In this document: positions 21,737-33,255 of the stretch, piece after piece
Layout of the letters: each line of letters opens with the position of its first letter
How positions within the stretch are numbered: position 1 is the stretch's first letter
Source: Stemphylium vesicarium
Lineage: Eukaryota > Ascomycota > Dothideomycetes > Pleosporales > Pleosporaceae
Assembly: GCA_004380135.1 (NCBI GenBank)
Contig: QXCR01000003.1
Location: 186,001-250,000 of the forward strand
DNA length: 64,000 nucleotides
Direction: 5' to 3'
The notes under the pieces: model-generated
Seen by the model: the letters and a program-made list of their open reading frames with translations, nothing else
What the model was told of the DNA's origin: nothing
The model's database searches: none
Made by a program: the position numbers and the translations under genes

Positions 21737-23399
21737 ATGTTTACCTTCAGCGCCGTCACTAGATCAGCGCCGTGTGCGAGAATACAAAATTCACTCAGCC
21801 CTATCCTCGCGGCAAGGTCACCGTCATGGAAGAGATACATGTCAACCAAAAACGATGTAGATAAAAAGGCAATTGGGAAGCTGCCTTTAACAGGCATCAA
21901 AATTTTGGATATGACGCGAGTCCTGGCCGGGGTACGCGACACCCACATCAGAGTATGGAATGGCGAACCGACTAACAGTGTATAGCCATACTGCACGCAG
22001 ATACTCGGAGATCTCGGGTGAGCAATGCCTTACCTTCAGGTGACTGCGCAGCCAGCCGCATACCGACCCTCAAGCCGATTGATTGAGATAATCAAACTTT
22101 CTCGCTAACTAGCAATGCAGAGCGGAAATCATCAAGATCGAACATCCCACCCGAGGCGACGACACAAGATCCTGGGGCCCACCAAATGCACCCTACACTG
22201 ACGGCGTAGAGCGCCAGTTTCCCGGCGAAAGCGCATACTATCTATCCGTACGTTCTCCCCACCCTTTCCCCATCCCTCTTCCAAACTAAACATCCCCCAG
22301 GTAAACCGCAACAAAAAGTCCCTCGCCCTCTCTTTCGCCCACCCGACCGGGACCTCAATCCTGCACTCCCTCATCCAGCAATGCGACGTCCTCGTAGAAA
22401 ACTACCTGCCAGGCTCCCTGGCCAAATACAATCTCGACTACGCCACACTCTCCGCGCTCAACCCGTCGCTAATCTACGCCTCGGTGACAGGCTACGGGCA
22501 AACAGGGCCGTACCGCGACCGCGCGGGCTACGACGTCATGGTTGAGGCTGAAATGGGACTCATGCACATTACAGGTGAGCGCGAGGGACCCCCTGTCAAG
22601 GTTGGGGTTGCCGTAACGGATATCATGACGGGTATGTATACGGCAATTGGGATCCAGGCTGCGCTTTATTCGAGAAGGGAGACGGGGTTGGGCCAGTGGA
22701 TTGATGCAAGTTTGAGCGATGTGCAGGTCGCTGGGTTGGCGAATATTGCGAGTAGTGTATTGGTTACGGGGAGGGAAGATAGTGGGCGGTGGGGGACTGC
22801 TCATGGTGAGTTCTTCCAGCACTGATCCATCTATCCTAGGAGGTAATGGCCATGTAGTTGGCATGGGTGGAATATGCTAATCTGGTGCGACAGCGACAGT
22901 AGTACCATACCGCGCCTACGCCACCCGCGACACAAACATCGTCGTCGGCGGCTGCAACGACCGCCTCTTCACCATATTGTGCAACAAACTCACACACCCA
23001 GAATGGTCCACCGACCCGCGTTTCCGCACAAACGCGCTCCGCGTCCAGCATCGCGACACCCTCGACGCCCTCATACAAACCGTGCTTAAAACGAAATCCA
23101 CGCAGGAGTGGCTCGATATCTTCGACGGAAGCGGTATGCCGTACGCAGCTGTCAACGATGTCAAAGCTACGGTCGAACACGAACATGTGCTCGCTAGGGG
23201 CATGATTGAGGAGGTTGAACATAAAGCGCTAGGAAGTGTGAAGTTGGTGAATCATCCGGTTAAGTATTCGAGGGTTGAGCCAAGGATTAGAATGGCGCCG
23301 CCGCTTTTGGGGGAGCATACTGATGAGGTGCTTAGAGAAGTGCTGGGGTTTGAGAAGGCGGAGATTAGGGGGTTGAGGGAGAAGGGCATCATTGCGTAG
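21737..23399 (+). CDS. CaiB/BaiF family (class III) CoA-transferase, mitochondrial
   Basis: Five exons (21737-21931, 21986-22017, 22121-22247, 22301-22805, 22894-23399) encode 454 aa. The N-terminus (MFTFSAVTRSAPCARIQNSL...SWKRYMST) is a mitochondrial presequence. Family motifs follow in order: ILDMTRVLAGPYCTQILGDLGAEIIKIEHP, NRNKKSLAL, VENYLPG, YASVTGYGQTGPY, the catalytic Asp in RAGYDVM, and GQWIDASLSDVQVAGLA. The closest characterised group is probably the SUGCT type, which moves CoA between succinyl-CoA and dicarboxylic acids. The second exon is only 32 nt. The second intron, at 103 bp, is about twice the local length because it contains a copy of a dispersed 46-bp sequence. In the cluster this enzyme could activate a second acid intermediate. 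Confidence 0.93.
22041..22086 (+). repeat. 46-bp dispersed repeat, copy 1 (in an intron)
   Basis: This segment of the second intron of the CaiB/BaiF gene matches 53961-54006 at about 41 of 46 positions, in the same orientation, ending in GATTGATTGA in both. Three of the five differences are C/T. Without it the intron would be 57 bp, the local norm. Confidence 0.8.
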
Positions 23400-24013
23400 G
23401 CCTGTGAAATGCTGTTCTAGCTGAGGACGAGCTGTGAGGTGCTATATTCGTGAGTCATAATGGAATTCGATACGACTTGCTTTTCTGCGCATATCCGTGT
23501 GATAAATCGCTATCGCAAAATCACGTGACCGTTCGCTCCCTCTCCCATCTGCTGCAGCCTGACCCACGAAGTTCAGCCCAAGCAACCAACCTCCTATATT
23601 ACGTCAGCACGCCCATCGTGTTTTCGCGTCGCCCCACCTCCGAGCTCCTAGTCTTCCTTCACTGATATGCACCACGCGCTAGCCCCACATGTGCCCCCAC
23701 AAACACTCTTTCGAACGCGTTCCCTTTCATCCTTTGCTTGGCTGCATGGTTCCAGATGGCGATTATCGAGGGCTGCATACGAGCATGCTGAATTGAGTGT
23801 TCAAGTGACGCGAGGTTGATGTTTTTTCGGAAAGTCTCGTGTGGGTTCGTGGGTGTCAAATGATGGTGGGGAAGGTGCGCTAAGATGGATTGGGGTATGT
23901 AGCATGTAGGGTGGTTTTGCGGGTGAGCTGGATGATAATGACTTGGATGGTGTAATCCTTGAACAGAGAGGTTTTCTTGTTCGTCCAGTAACTGCAAACA
24001 CACACGAGTGGCT
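23400..24013. other. Promoter region of the mitochondrial carrier
   Basis: The 614 bp contain three CCCCAC sites (23632-23637, 23683-23688, 23695-23700) and a CACGTGACC E-box-like sequence near 23522. A minus-strand open frame that spans this region and the first exon of the carrier looks like chance. Confidence 0.45.
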
Positions 24014-25119
24014 ATGATGTCAAAAACGCAGACGAAGAAGAGCGATGGCGTGACACTTTCACCGCCGTTGTCTTTTAGGTACCAGTTTGCAGCCGGCGCT
24101 GTGGCTGGGATATCGGAGATTATGGTCATGTGAGCAAAAACGCTTCTTTACCTCTTGTACCTAGGTATCGAGAGGAGATGACGATAAAAATGACGAAGAG
24201 CAAGCTTGCTGAGAACGACACCAAAGGTACCCACTCGACGTAGTCAAAACAAGGATCCAACTTCAACACGGCCAAGTCGGCGCTGGCGTCGAAGACTACA
24301 ACGGAGTTCTAGATTGCTTTCGCAAGATCATTCGGTATGAAGGGGCTTCGAGACTTTATCGGGGTATTACGGCTCCTATACTGATGGAAGTACCCAAACG
24401 GTATGCTACACGCTACACATGTCTTCCACTATGCTCATCACGAAACCCGACTGAATGATCGCAGCGCTATCAAGTTCTCCGCAAACGGTTCCTTCGCACC
24501 GCTTTACCAAAACCTCTTCTCCGCCCCAACACTTACGCAACCCCTCGCAATCCTCACTGGTGCCAGCACAGGCGCAACCGAGTCCCTTGTCGTCGTCCCC
24601 TTCGAACTGTTGAAAATTCGATTACAAGACAAGACCTCCGCAGCGCGTTACTCGGGGCTAGTGGATTGTCTGGTCAAAGTCATACGGCAAGAAGGATCAC
24701 TGGCGCTATACAACGGCTTCGAAGCAACGCTATGGCGCCATATCGTCTGGAATGCTGGCTACTTTGGCTGCATATTCCAGGTTCGCGCAAGGTTACCTGC
24801 TCCAGAGTCGGCCAGCAATCCGGCTAGGCGCAAGGTGAGGAATGATCTTATTGCGGGGTTTGTGGGTGGTGTGGTGGGTACGACATTCAATACTCCGCTG
24901 GATGTGGTTAAGAGTCGAATACAGAGCGTGGCGAAGACGAAGGGTGTGACGGGTAAGTATGTTTGGGCATGGCCGAGCTTGGGTGTCGTCGCGAGGGAGG
25001 AAGGGTTCAGGGCGCTTTACAAGGGGTATGTGGCGAAAATATTGAGGTTTGGTCCCGGGGGAGGCGTGTTGTTGGTCGTGTATTCTGCTGTGCTGGATTT
25101 GTTAAAGAAAGTTAGGTGA
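24014..25119 (+). CDS. ODC1: Mitochondrial carrier, 2-oxodicarboxylate type
   Basis: Three exons (24014-24129, 24227-24400, 24465-25119) encode 314 aa with three tandem carrier repeats of about 100 residues. The PX[DE]XX[KR] signatures are YPLDVVKTRIQLQ, VPFELLKIRLQDK and TPLDVVKSRIQS, each followed by an E-G-x-x-x-LY(R/K/N)G block. The first signature is created by splicing AT|G TAC. The RAIKFSANGSF segment at the start of the second repeat is typical of oxodicarboxylate carriers, which exchange 2-oxoadipate and 2-oxoglutarate across the inner mitochondrial membrane. Placed among genes that should make an oxodicarboxylate, it would bring the intermediate to the mitochondrial CoA-transferases and thiolase. 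Two adjacent in-frame ATGs begin the gene; I use the first. Confidence 0.92.
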
Positions 25120-25939
25120 AGGATGCTTTGGGATGTTGAGATGGGATACTACAGTCAACGCCAAACTTGTCATGTCAGCCACCCTAGCTGCAGAGCAAAC
25201 TATTCTCAGATGGCTAGTACAAGCTGGGTGAAGAGAATCTGTCGGTGAGTCGCATGTCTACTTGACACGCGATCCTCCGACGTCCGATCGTCTAGCGGGA
25301 GATTGACGGGGATGCTACGTAGCTAGCCGACGTCGAAAGTAGAAATTGATTGATGGCGAGCACCAGATCAAGCAAGGTCTGGCGCCGGAATGAGGCGAAT
25401 GAGGCACTCGTTGATTCCAACACGGTCTACAATCAGGGGAGGCCCCACTAGCGTACGCCTCGCGGTCCCACATGTGAGTCGATTTGGGGTTGGAGTACGA
25501 CAGAATCCTTCCAGAACTCGAAATTCGAAGGCCCGTCTTCCTGTCGTCATCTCCTTAGTCGTTCAGGCTGCGATGATGCACAGTATGGTCTTTGGTGGTT
25601 GCGATGAGCTCATTCCGTCTAGTGGTTCCGCTGTTTCAAGGTTCTCCTCGCATGTTGTGTGCCCAAGTGGAGACCACCAAACAGGCAATAAGATCAGCTG
25701 TAACATATAGGCATATACTCAGGTGGGCGAGGCAATTTAGAGGGCGTATTTGCAGGTTTATATGCGTGTGGTAGATGAGGTTGAGATGAGCCTATAATGG
25801 GTAGGTCGAGTCATGGTCTTGCTTTCCCCCGCAGTCCGCGATCTCTTGGCATCCTAGACAGCGCCTCTGCGGACGCCGGTCTTCGAAGGGTCCTCCGATC
25901 ACCCGCCAGCCCATCGAGACATCACGACAACCGGGCACC
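25120..25939. other. Intergenic region upstream of the cluster regulator
   Basis: This 820-bp stretch should hold the regulator's promoter. It contains a CCCCAC at 25443-25448. Open frames here lack motifs and splice logic, and I see no gene. Confidence 0.45.
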
Positions 25940-28900
25940 ATGGCGTTAAAGCAGTGCAGCATGTGCGAGCGCACCTTCACCAAGTGTATGTTGTTGTGAG
26001 CTGTGCGACGCGTGTCGATACTGACTTTCAATCTAGTAGAGCACGTGAAGCGGCACGAGCGGTCCCGTACGTCCGCCCCAAGAGGTGGATGAGATGCATC
26101 AGGCTTACCTCCCATCAGACACGCGAGAGCGACCATATGAATGCCCTACATGCAAAAAGCACTTTTCGCGAAGGTGAGGCCTCCCCTATGAAAAAGCAAG
26201 AGTACTAGCGTCCAACATCCGAGTAGTGACGTCCTATTTCGGCATTGCAAAGGCCATGCGCAAAATGCTATGAATCGGATGAAAAACAATGAGCAACAAC
26301 AAAACTCTCCGGGCCAGCAGGATTTTCGCCATAACTCCTTGGATGATAGCCAAACATCGCGACCTGCTGCCTCACGGAACGGAAATGGGAACGGCCCGAC
26401 TCCGATCCCAACACCATTGATTCGCGAAGACCCCAACTTTTCACCTATGGACAGGAGGAGGGAATCACAGATACCCCAGATCAGCGTGGACCACCAGTAT
26501 AATGTGCTTTTGTCGGCCGCATCGCATGGGCGACATCCACCATCCCGGATGCATCCGGCGTCGCCCGGCGAAGATCGCATAGAAGCCCTCATCAATGCGG
26601 CCCAACACCTCGAGCCAGGGACAGACACGCCATGGCGGTCACCTTCGCCTATGATGATTGCGCGTGCGGAGAACGCCCAAATGCAAAGTCGCAGCCATCA
26701 TGAGAGCATGGGGCCACCAATAGATCCAGCAATGGAAGTCCTCTCGTTTTCGCCTGCTGGACACGTCTCGAGCTTGGACCAGTGGGCGTTTGAACTCGTG
26801 CAGAGCAACAATCCAGTTCCCAACCGGACGCCAGCCGATGCGTTACAGACATGGCTATTTCCGTTGGAAAATGATATGCCCACTCCACAAGGACCACATC
26901 CACTGGGAGTAGATGGCTTCTTCGATCCTGAGACTTTTCGAGTGCTACCAGAGAATGAGGCTAGTCCGTCGGGTAGCAGTGTGTCAATTGCAAGCAGAGT
27001 GCCAAGAGAGCGGTTCCAGAGGGTCCAAAGTTGTTGGCCGTCGCGGAACCGAAAGTCTTCGCGCCTGATGCCGGATCTATGGCAGAATGTGATTTCATGC
27101 GATTGCACGAACATACTCTCCGAGGCTGGTTCTGGGGCCATGGAGACGCCCATCAGCGAAAGAGAGCGGAGAAATTCGCGTTGGGGGCTAGACGAGGAAT
27201 GTAGAGGCAGGCTACAAAGCACATTGAACAATATCCCGACATCCAATCCGCCGCGATCAGAATCTTATGGCGATACAGCATCCTCAAGTGGTGACGCTGC
27301 TGGAAGTCCGAGCATAGAGGGAATCCAGTTCCCGCCGGCCGAGATTCTGGATATCGCTTTGGAGATGTATCTGTACTACTTCCACCCGACCCTTCCAATC
27401 ATCCACATACCGACTTTTTCCGCCAAGCATGCCCCGCGACCGCTGCTGCTTTGCATGTGCCTGATTGGTCTGAGTATCCTTGGGACAGCAGGCGCGGCGA
27501 AGTTTGTGACGCGGACATTTCCAGTAAGAATATCAGAAAGTGAGGACTTGCACCTGCTAACATAAGATACAGGCTGTATTACAACTTGCTCTGGCGGAGT
27601 TGCAAACATTGTCAGCGACAGATCATCCACCTCACAGGCAAATGCGGATTATCGCCACTAGCTTGCTGGCCCTGAATCTAGCTTCCATCACGGGCGTGAG
27701 TGAAGCCAACGAGGCGATTGTATTAGACGCTAATCCGTTCATAGCGAAAGAGTCGTATTGCGCAGGCCGAGAAGATGTATGCGGAGCTCATTGGTGTATG
27801 TACCCGCTTGCATAGCACTCCTTTCAAGTCATTGACCATCGTAGTTTGCACAAAGCCAAAGCCTCTTCTCCATTAACGAAGGAGCCAAGATCGATCCGCT
27901 TCTGGAAGACATCATCGACATCGACGCCAAATGGAAAGCATGGGCCAAGGTAGAATGCAGCAAAAGAATCATCTTCGGTCTGATAGAAGCGGACTGCTGG
28001 TGGGCGGGCTACCTCTCAACGTCTCCCATGATCCGGCCGGAAACAGTTCAGATCCTCCCGCCATCCGACTATGCCTTATACCACGTCAACAGCGCAGCAA
28101 AATGGTTCCACCTAGTACAGCGAGGCGCACGAATCCACTCCCAAAAGATCACACCATCCTTCCATCCAACCCCTGGCCTCAAACTCGACACATCAAGTTT
28201 CCGCTCCCTACTAACCCTCCTCCTCCTCCGTATCTACGAAAGCAATGATCGCCTTGCCTCCGCCACCGGAAACCAGCGCCAGCTCGAACCATGGCGCATC
28301 TACGCCGACGATGCCCGAAGCCGCGACATCCTGCCTCTCCTGGTAAACCTCTCCAGCTCCTCCATCGACGCCCTCCGCACCGCAGACCTCAACTCGGCCG
28401 TCCTCTGGCACGCCTCCTGCATGCTCCTAGGCGCGAACCTACGCTACTTTGAGCTGGCAGCCGGGCGCTCCGGCCCCGAGCCAGCCGTAAACGCGCTCGA
28501 AGACATATCCGTATGGAGCCAAACGCCCAGTGCGCGGCGAAGCGTCCTCCACGCCGCGCACATCTACAAACTTCTCTTTGACCGCAAAGTAAGCGATATC
28601 GTCAATCCACACAGCGTTGTCGCCCTCTTCCACGCCGCGCTCGTGCTGGGGTTGTACATTTTCACCTTACCACCTCCCAGCACCACGGCAGTGAACTCGC
28701 CGCTCATGAATCCAGACTCCTGCATCGAGTTGCTCGACCTTGTAGACTGGATTTCCGTCGGTCAACTCGGCTTCATCGACTCCCCGCAGCCGCCCTTACA
28801 GTCCCCGGCTAACGCAAACGCGTACCAGGATACAGCGCAAGTTGTGCAGTTCATCCGGCACGGCGGGTCCTTCAGTATCACGGGCATCGCGCTTGAAGGA

Positions 28901-29182
28901 GGCTATCTAGCTGCGAGACGCACACTGCTTCACTGCGCTGATCTCATGGAGGGTATGGGCCGCTGGAAGTCGCGCACTTTCAGTCAGATATTGCATATTA
29001 TGAGTGATGATCTCACGGACTATGAGGGGAGGGATGAGGATGAGGAGGATGAGGAAGAGGGCGATGGAAGGGATATGGATGTCGATGGGAGAGTGGGGGA
29101 GAGGGCGCAGATGACGGCTGCTGGTGCTGCTGGTGGTGTAGTCGGTGGGGCTGGAGATGAGGCACAGGGGAATGAGCGGTGA
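25940..29182 (+). CDS. C2H2 zinc-finger transcription factor with fungal_trans domain
   Basis: Seven exons (25940-25985, 26037-26066, 26119-26173, 26227-27523, 27573-27695, 27745-27795, 27845-29182) join to 979 aa. The two zinc fingers are spread over the four first exons: CSMCERTFTKLEHVKRHERSH and CPTCKKHFSRSDVLFRHCKGH; neither is visible in any single reading frame. A long Gln/Ser/Pro-rich stretch follows, then the fungal-specific regulatory domain starting near LDIALEMYLYYFHPTLPIIH. The C-terminus has an acidic run (DEDEEDEEEGDG) and a Gly/Ala-rich end. Proteins of this build often control an adjacent catabolic cluster. Its position at the end of the run of five plus-strand cluster genes makes it the likely regulator; the target site is unknown. 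No cluster gene lies to its right. Confidence 0.93.
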
Positions 29183-29722
29183 CGGTTAGCTTCCTCTTCT
29201 CTGCAATTTCTTTCGATTACCAAATTGCAAGATTTGTGGGGAAGGGGGGCATCGTGAGCCTTGGATTCAGCTGAAGGCTATGCGGGCGGTGGTGGGGTAG
29301 GCTTGCGAGGTTTTGCAAACACGCTTCAACAGCGTATATTTTGTAAACGACTAATTCTGGCGTCTGTGTGTGTACGAGAGAAAGAGAGAAAGATGGCAAG
29401 AGGGGAAAAAGCATTGGGTTGGTGTTGTGTTAGCATACTGACAGGAGTTTGTCTTTTATCTCGCGCTTTTGTCTTTCGATACTTTAGAGCGTTATATCCC
29501 AGCATAATATATGAGAAATGCACGCTTCCAGAACTTCGTTGCTTAGGTCGTGTCTTAATTTGTATCATTAGGGATGTGTACGTGTATCTGTGAGGATGCT
29601 AAGACGAAGACTAAACCATATCACGTTTGTCGTGCCGCAGCTGCGTATACTCGCTGACGTGCGCCTTTGCTTAGCCTTCTCGGTTAAACGCGATCATCGT
29701 CTATCCTGCAACCGCTTCCACC
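29183..29722. other. Intergenic region between convergent genes
   Basis: The 540 bp are the 3' flanks of the regulator and of the acidic protein gene. I see no gene, RNA or repeat. Confidence 0.5.
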
Positions 29723-31322
29723 TCAATCTTCAATCTTCAGCCCCGTCAAGAGCTCGATAAGCGCATCAAAGGCTGCAATACTGTACCAGACGACTGACCA
29801 CACGGTACCCCAGAAGATGGTCGCCGGCAGCATCTCAACAACGGTGATGAAAGTTGCGTGGTGCAGACAAGGCGCCGTATGCTTCTTGCGTAAATCACAC
29901 GCGACATCAGACCCCTCGACATCCGCATCATCATCTTCGTCCTGCTCGAGTGGCAGCTTCAGACGGGACGATGATGGAGTGTTGCGAACGTCAACAGCGC
30001 CATCCAGATCCAACACCGCTTCCTGCGCAAAGACAAACGGGCGCGACGACAGAACCTGAAAGTCCAAGGTTGGACTCTTCCAGCCAAACACTTCTTCATC
30101 CCGCACCTTGACCGGCGTACCGGAAACAATTAGATCGCCAGCAGTCTTACTTTCCATAACCGGTTCCAAAGGCGCGAGATCCATCTCCCTGTACTTTTCC
30201 AACTCCCGCAGTTCAGATTCTTCATCTGCTTCGGCTTCCTCGAATGCTGCTTCGCGGGCCAGCTCGGCGAGTTCTTCAGGTGAAGAAGCTTTGCGGCGGC
30301 GCTTAGACGGCGAGGTAGTTTTGATTGTGTTGAAGTAGGTCTGGGTGGGAATGGTAGCGGAGGAAGTGAAGTCGATGTGGATGCCGTTGGGCGTTTGGAC
30401 TACCGCGCGGGGATTGGATGCGAAGTTGATGAAAGAGATACTTCGAGGAGGACTAGCATCGGAGGCTCGACGGACGTGGTTTCGGGATGGAGTTGAAGGG
30501 AGAGAGGAGTCGGTGTCCGGTTCCAAGGACTGGTGTACCGTTAGTGATTTCTTTCGTCGCTTCAAGTTGGGCTGAACTTACCTCTAGCGCGCTGACATCT
30601 GCCTCTTCTTCCTGAAGTGAATGCATGAAGGTGTCTTTTTGTAATGCTTGGACGACTTCAGTGTCATTGTCGTGGCTTCCCTTGACGTCCACAACGTTCG
30701 TGTCAGTGTACTGCTCGGTATCGCCAACTGTCGCGTCGACTTCGCAGTCATCGTCCTGAATGAGCACCTGTCGTCTTAGATCTTCCTCGATCCGCTCGCG
30801 ATGCTCTTTCGTCTCTCTAGCCTCGTCGGACATCGACTCATCTCGAGTATAGAAAGCGCCAAAGTCCTGTACAGATACAGCTGGGGCTGTCTTGCCCGGT
30901 AAGTTCATGACCTCTTCAACAGTGTCTCCATCCTTCTCCTCGTGTCCGTGATCGGGAACGCCGTCAACATCGCTCAACTCCATGCTATCGTCTTCGTCCT
31001 CGTAGCCATCCTCGCGTTCATCGCCATGTCTGTAGCACCCTATGGCATACATATCTTGGCCTGCGTCTCGCGGATACATGTTGTTTGTACCCAGCACCTC
31101 CGCATCCAGCGACCGGGTTGGTCCGTCTCGGGAATAGGGCGTAGGCGAGAGCGGTGGAGGACTGCGCACGTCATGTAGGATCTTCTCAAGGGCGCGACAA
31201 TCGGCCGGTGACAGGGTGATGTCGCGCGCATTCTCTTCTAGCAACTGTGAACCCATGGTGTCGTTGCTGTTTGCCTGCGCGGCCGACCTAGAGGGATTGA
31301 GTGAAGGAGGCGTGGGCGCCAT
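29723..31322 (-). CDS. Acidic protein of unknown function with C-terminal hydrophobic segment
   Basis: Two exons (31322-30582 and 30529-29723) with a 52-bp intron encode 515 aa. I recognise no known domain. The N-terminal 250 residues are Asp/Glu-rich with long low-complexity stretches. The middle has a basic cluster (TSPSKRRRKASS) that could act as a nuclear localisation signal, next to an acidic helix rich in Ala and Glu. Near the C-terminus a hydrophobic segment of about 30 residues (FITVVEMLPATIFWG...) is long enough to cross a membrane, so a tail-anchored or nuclear-envelope protein is possible. The joint reads ALE/SLEPDTD. The ATG at 31322 is the first in frame. Confidence 0.72.
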
Positions 31323-31563
31323 TGTCCTAGAAAATCTCAAGGTACTGGGGCTAGTCGTTTGTTGCTGGCGTTTTTCAATTGTCTGCGGTAGTCGCTGTTC
31401 AAGTGAAGTGTATACACGGGCAAGTGCAGGTCGGACTCAGGGAAAGTGGGGACAGCAAACGGGGTAGCAGTGCGAACAATGACGAAATCATATACCAGAC
31501 CACGGTAAGCGCAATACTCTGAGCATGTGATAGAAATCAATGAATCGCGGGGAAAAAATACCA

Positions 31564-33255
31564 TCATAAGTCGACGCCTTCTTCACTGACGCGCACCCCT
31601 CTTAAAACATAGCCATCCCTCCGAGCTTCAGCAGCTTCCCGCAAAATGGTGTCTTTGACCTGTTCGCTCCTGATCATCCAGCGCAAATTGTAAGACTTTG
31701 GCATTGTTGTACTGCCAACCGCATCGAATGCTTCATCGCTTGTATCGACCTCGACTTCCCTGCCCGCGTCGTCAAGCGGCGGTAAGACATCAAAAGCCCA
31801 TAGTAGTTTCGCTAGTACGATGAACATGCTATTTTCAGCAAGATGCACGCCAGAGCAGATTCTGCGACCGGCGCCAAAGGACCAATGATCGCGACTTGCA
31901 GCTGATCCAGCGGCATAATGCCCGGAGCCATGGGGGTGGTTGAGATATCTTTCGGGGTTGAAGCGCTCGGGGTCTTTGAAGACGCTGGGGTCGTGGTGTA
32001 TGGGGTATTGCTGGAGACAAACGACGGACTGGGCGGGGATATGTATTTCCTTGTAAGTAATTGGCGCGGTGGTGTAATGTGGTGTGCCGATGTTGGTGAC
32101 AGGACGGAGACGCAGGGTTTCTTTGACGATGGCGCGAATATACGGCAGTCTTGGTTCGTCATCGAATTTAGGCGATCGGGTCGACGAGGTGACGGTTTGT
32201 ATCTCCTCGAATGCTCTCTGCCGTACCTCAGGATGAGCACTAAGATACAGGAATGCTGTGTTTAGTGCCGCAGATGTCGTTTCGCTTCCCGCCTCGATCA
32301 TGCTGCCTGCCAGAAAAGCAGCCTGCAGTTCACTGATACCCTGCTTCTCGTAGTCGCTCTCGATGAACTGTTTTACGAAACATTCGGGTGCTTGCTTAGT
32401 TTCCATCTGCGTTTTCAGCGTGCTCCAGAAGGACATCCAAAGATTGGCTTGCTTCTCAAAGTATGGTTTAACGCCTTTGCGCCACCACTGTAAGCGTGGT
32501 GGGAGGTTGCCCAGAAATGGTAGTGTGTCGGCGAGGTATGTGCCTGGTTTTGCCATGTTGGAGAAGTCGTTCATGATGCTGTAGATGCCATGAACTTCGT
32601 CGCAGTCCTACACCCATTAGCTCCATTCAAACTTTCGCATTTTAGGTATACTTACCCATTCCGGGATCCGTCGCCCGTATGTACTCGTCATAATCACACT
32701 AACAGTATACCTTCGAATCGCTTTGTAACTCACCCCATTTCCTTTCTCGGCGTCTGCTCCCCGGAATATCTCCTCGAGTAGCATCTTTGCCTCAAACTCT
32801 TGACTGGGCTGGAAAGTCGCGCTAACAGCCGGCGTCAATAGCTTATGACTGATGCTCCTTAGCTTCCGCCATTCAGGCCCATATTCCATGAACAAGAACC
32901 TCATGCCCCCACTCAGCGCATCGCCAGATACAGGCAGCGGCGCCCGTGAGCTAGTATACGCAGACTGCTTGTCTAGTATCTCTTTGCATGCATCAGGCGA
33001 GCAGATCATATACCAATCATTCCAACCCAAGCGGATCTTGTACACTTCGCCAAACTTGCGGGCCCATTTTGTGATTTGTTGATGTGGTTGCTGCCCTAGT
33101 TGATGCGCATTTCCGAGGATAGGAAGACCGGTAGGACCGGGTGCGTCTTTCGTTCCAGGTGGTGGTTTGTTCTTGTATCGCGTATAGACGATGAGGGACA
33201 TGAGGAGTAAGAATAAGAAGACAAGGGTGTACATGTGGGGCTGGAGACAGTTCAC
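31564..33255 (-). CDS. Cytochrome P450 monooxygenase
   Basis: Two exons (33255-32656 and 32607-31564) with a 48-bp intron encode 547 aa. The N-terminal anchor (YTLVFLFLLLMSLIVYTRY) is followed by the proline-rich PGPTGLPILGN. Other marks are the I-helix GSMIEAGSETTSAA, the K-helix KETLRLRP, PERFNPERYLNHP and the heme loop WSFGAGRRICSGVHLAE with the axial Cys at residue 451. It resembles the large group of CYP2-like fungal P450s such as the O-methylsterigmatocystin oxidoreductase type, but the substrate cannot be told. No biosynthetic backbone gene is near. It is divergent from the DUF924 gene over 655 bp. Confidence 0.93.

Noticed and set aside
23659..24129. Minus-strand open frame of 156 codons ahead of the carrier
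   Set aside because: Overlaps the first exon of the carrier, His/Pro-rich, and no family resemblance.
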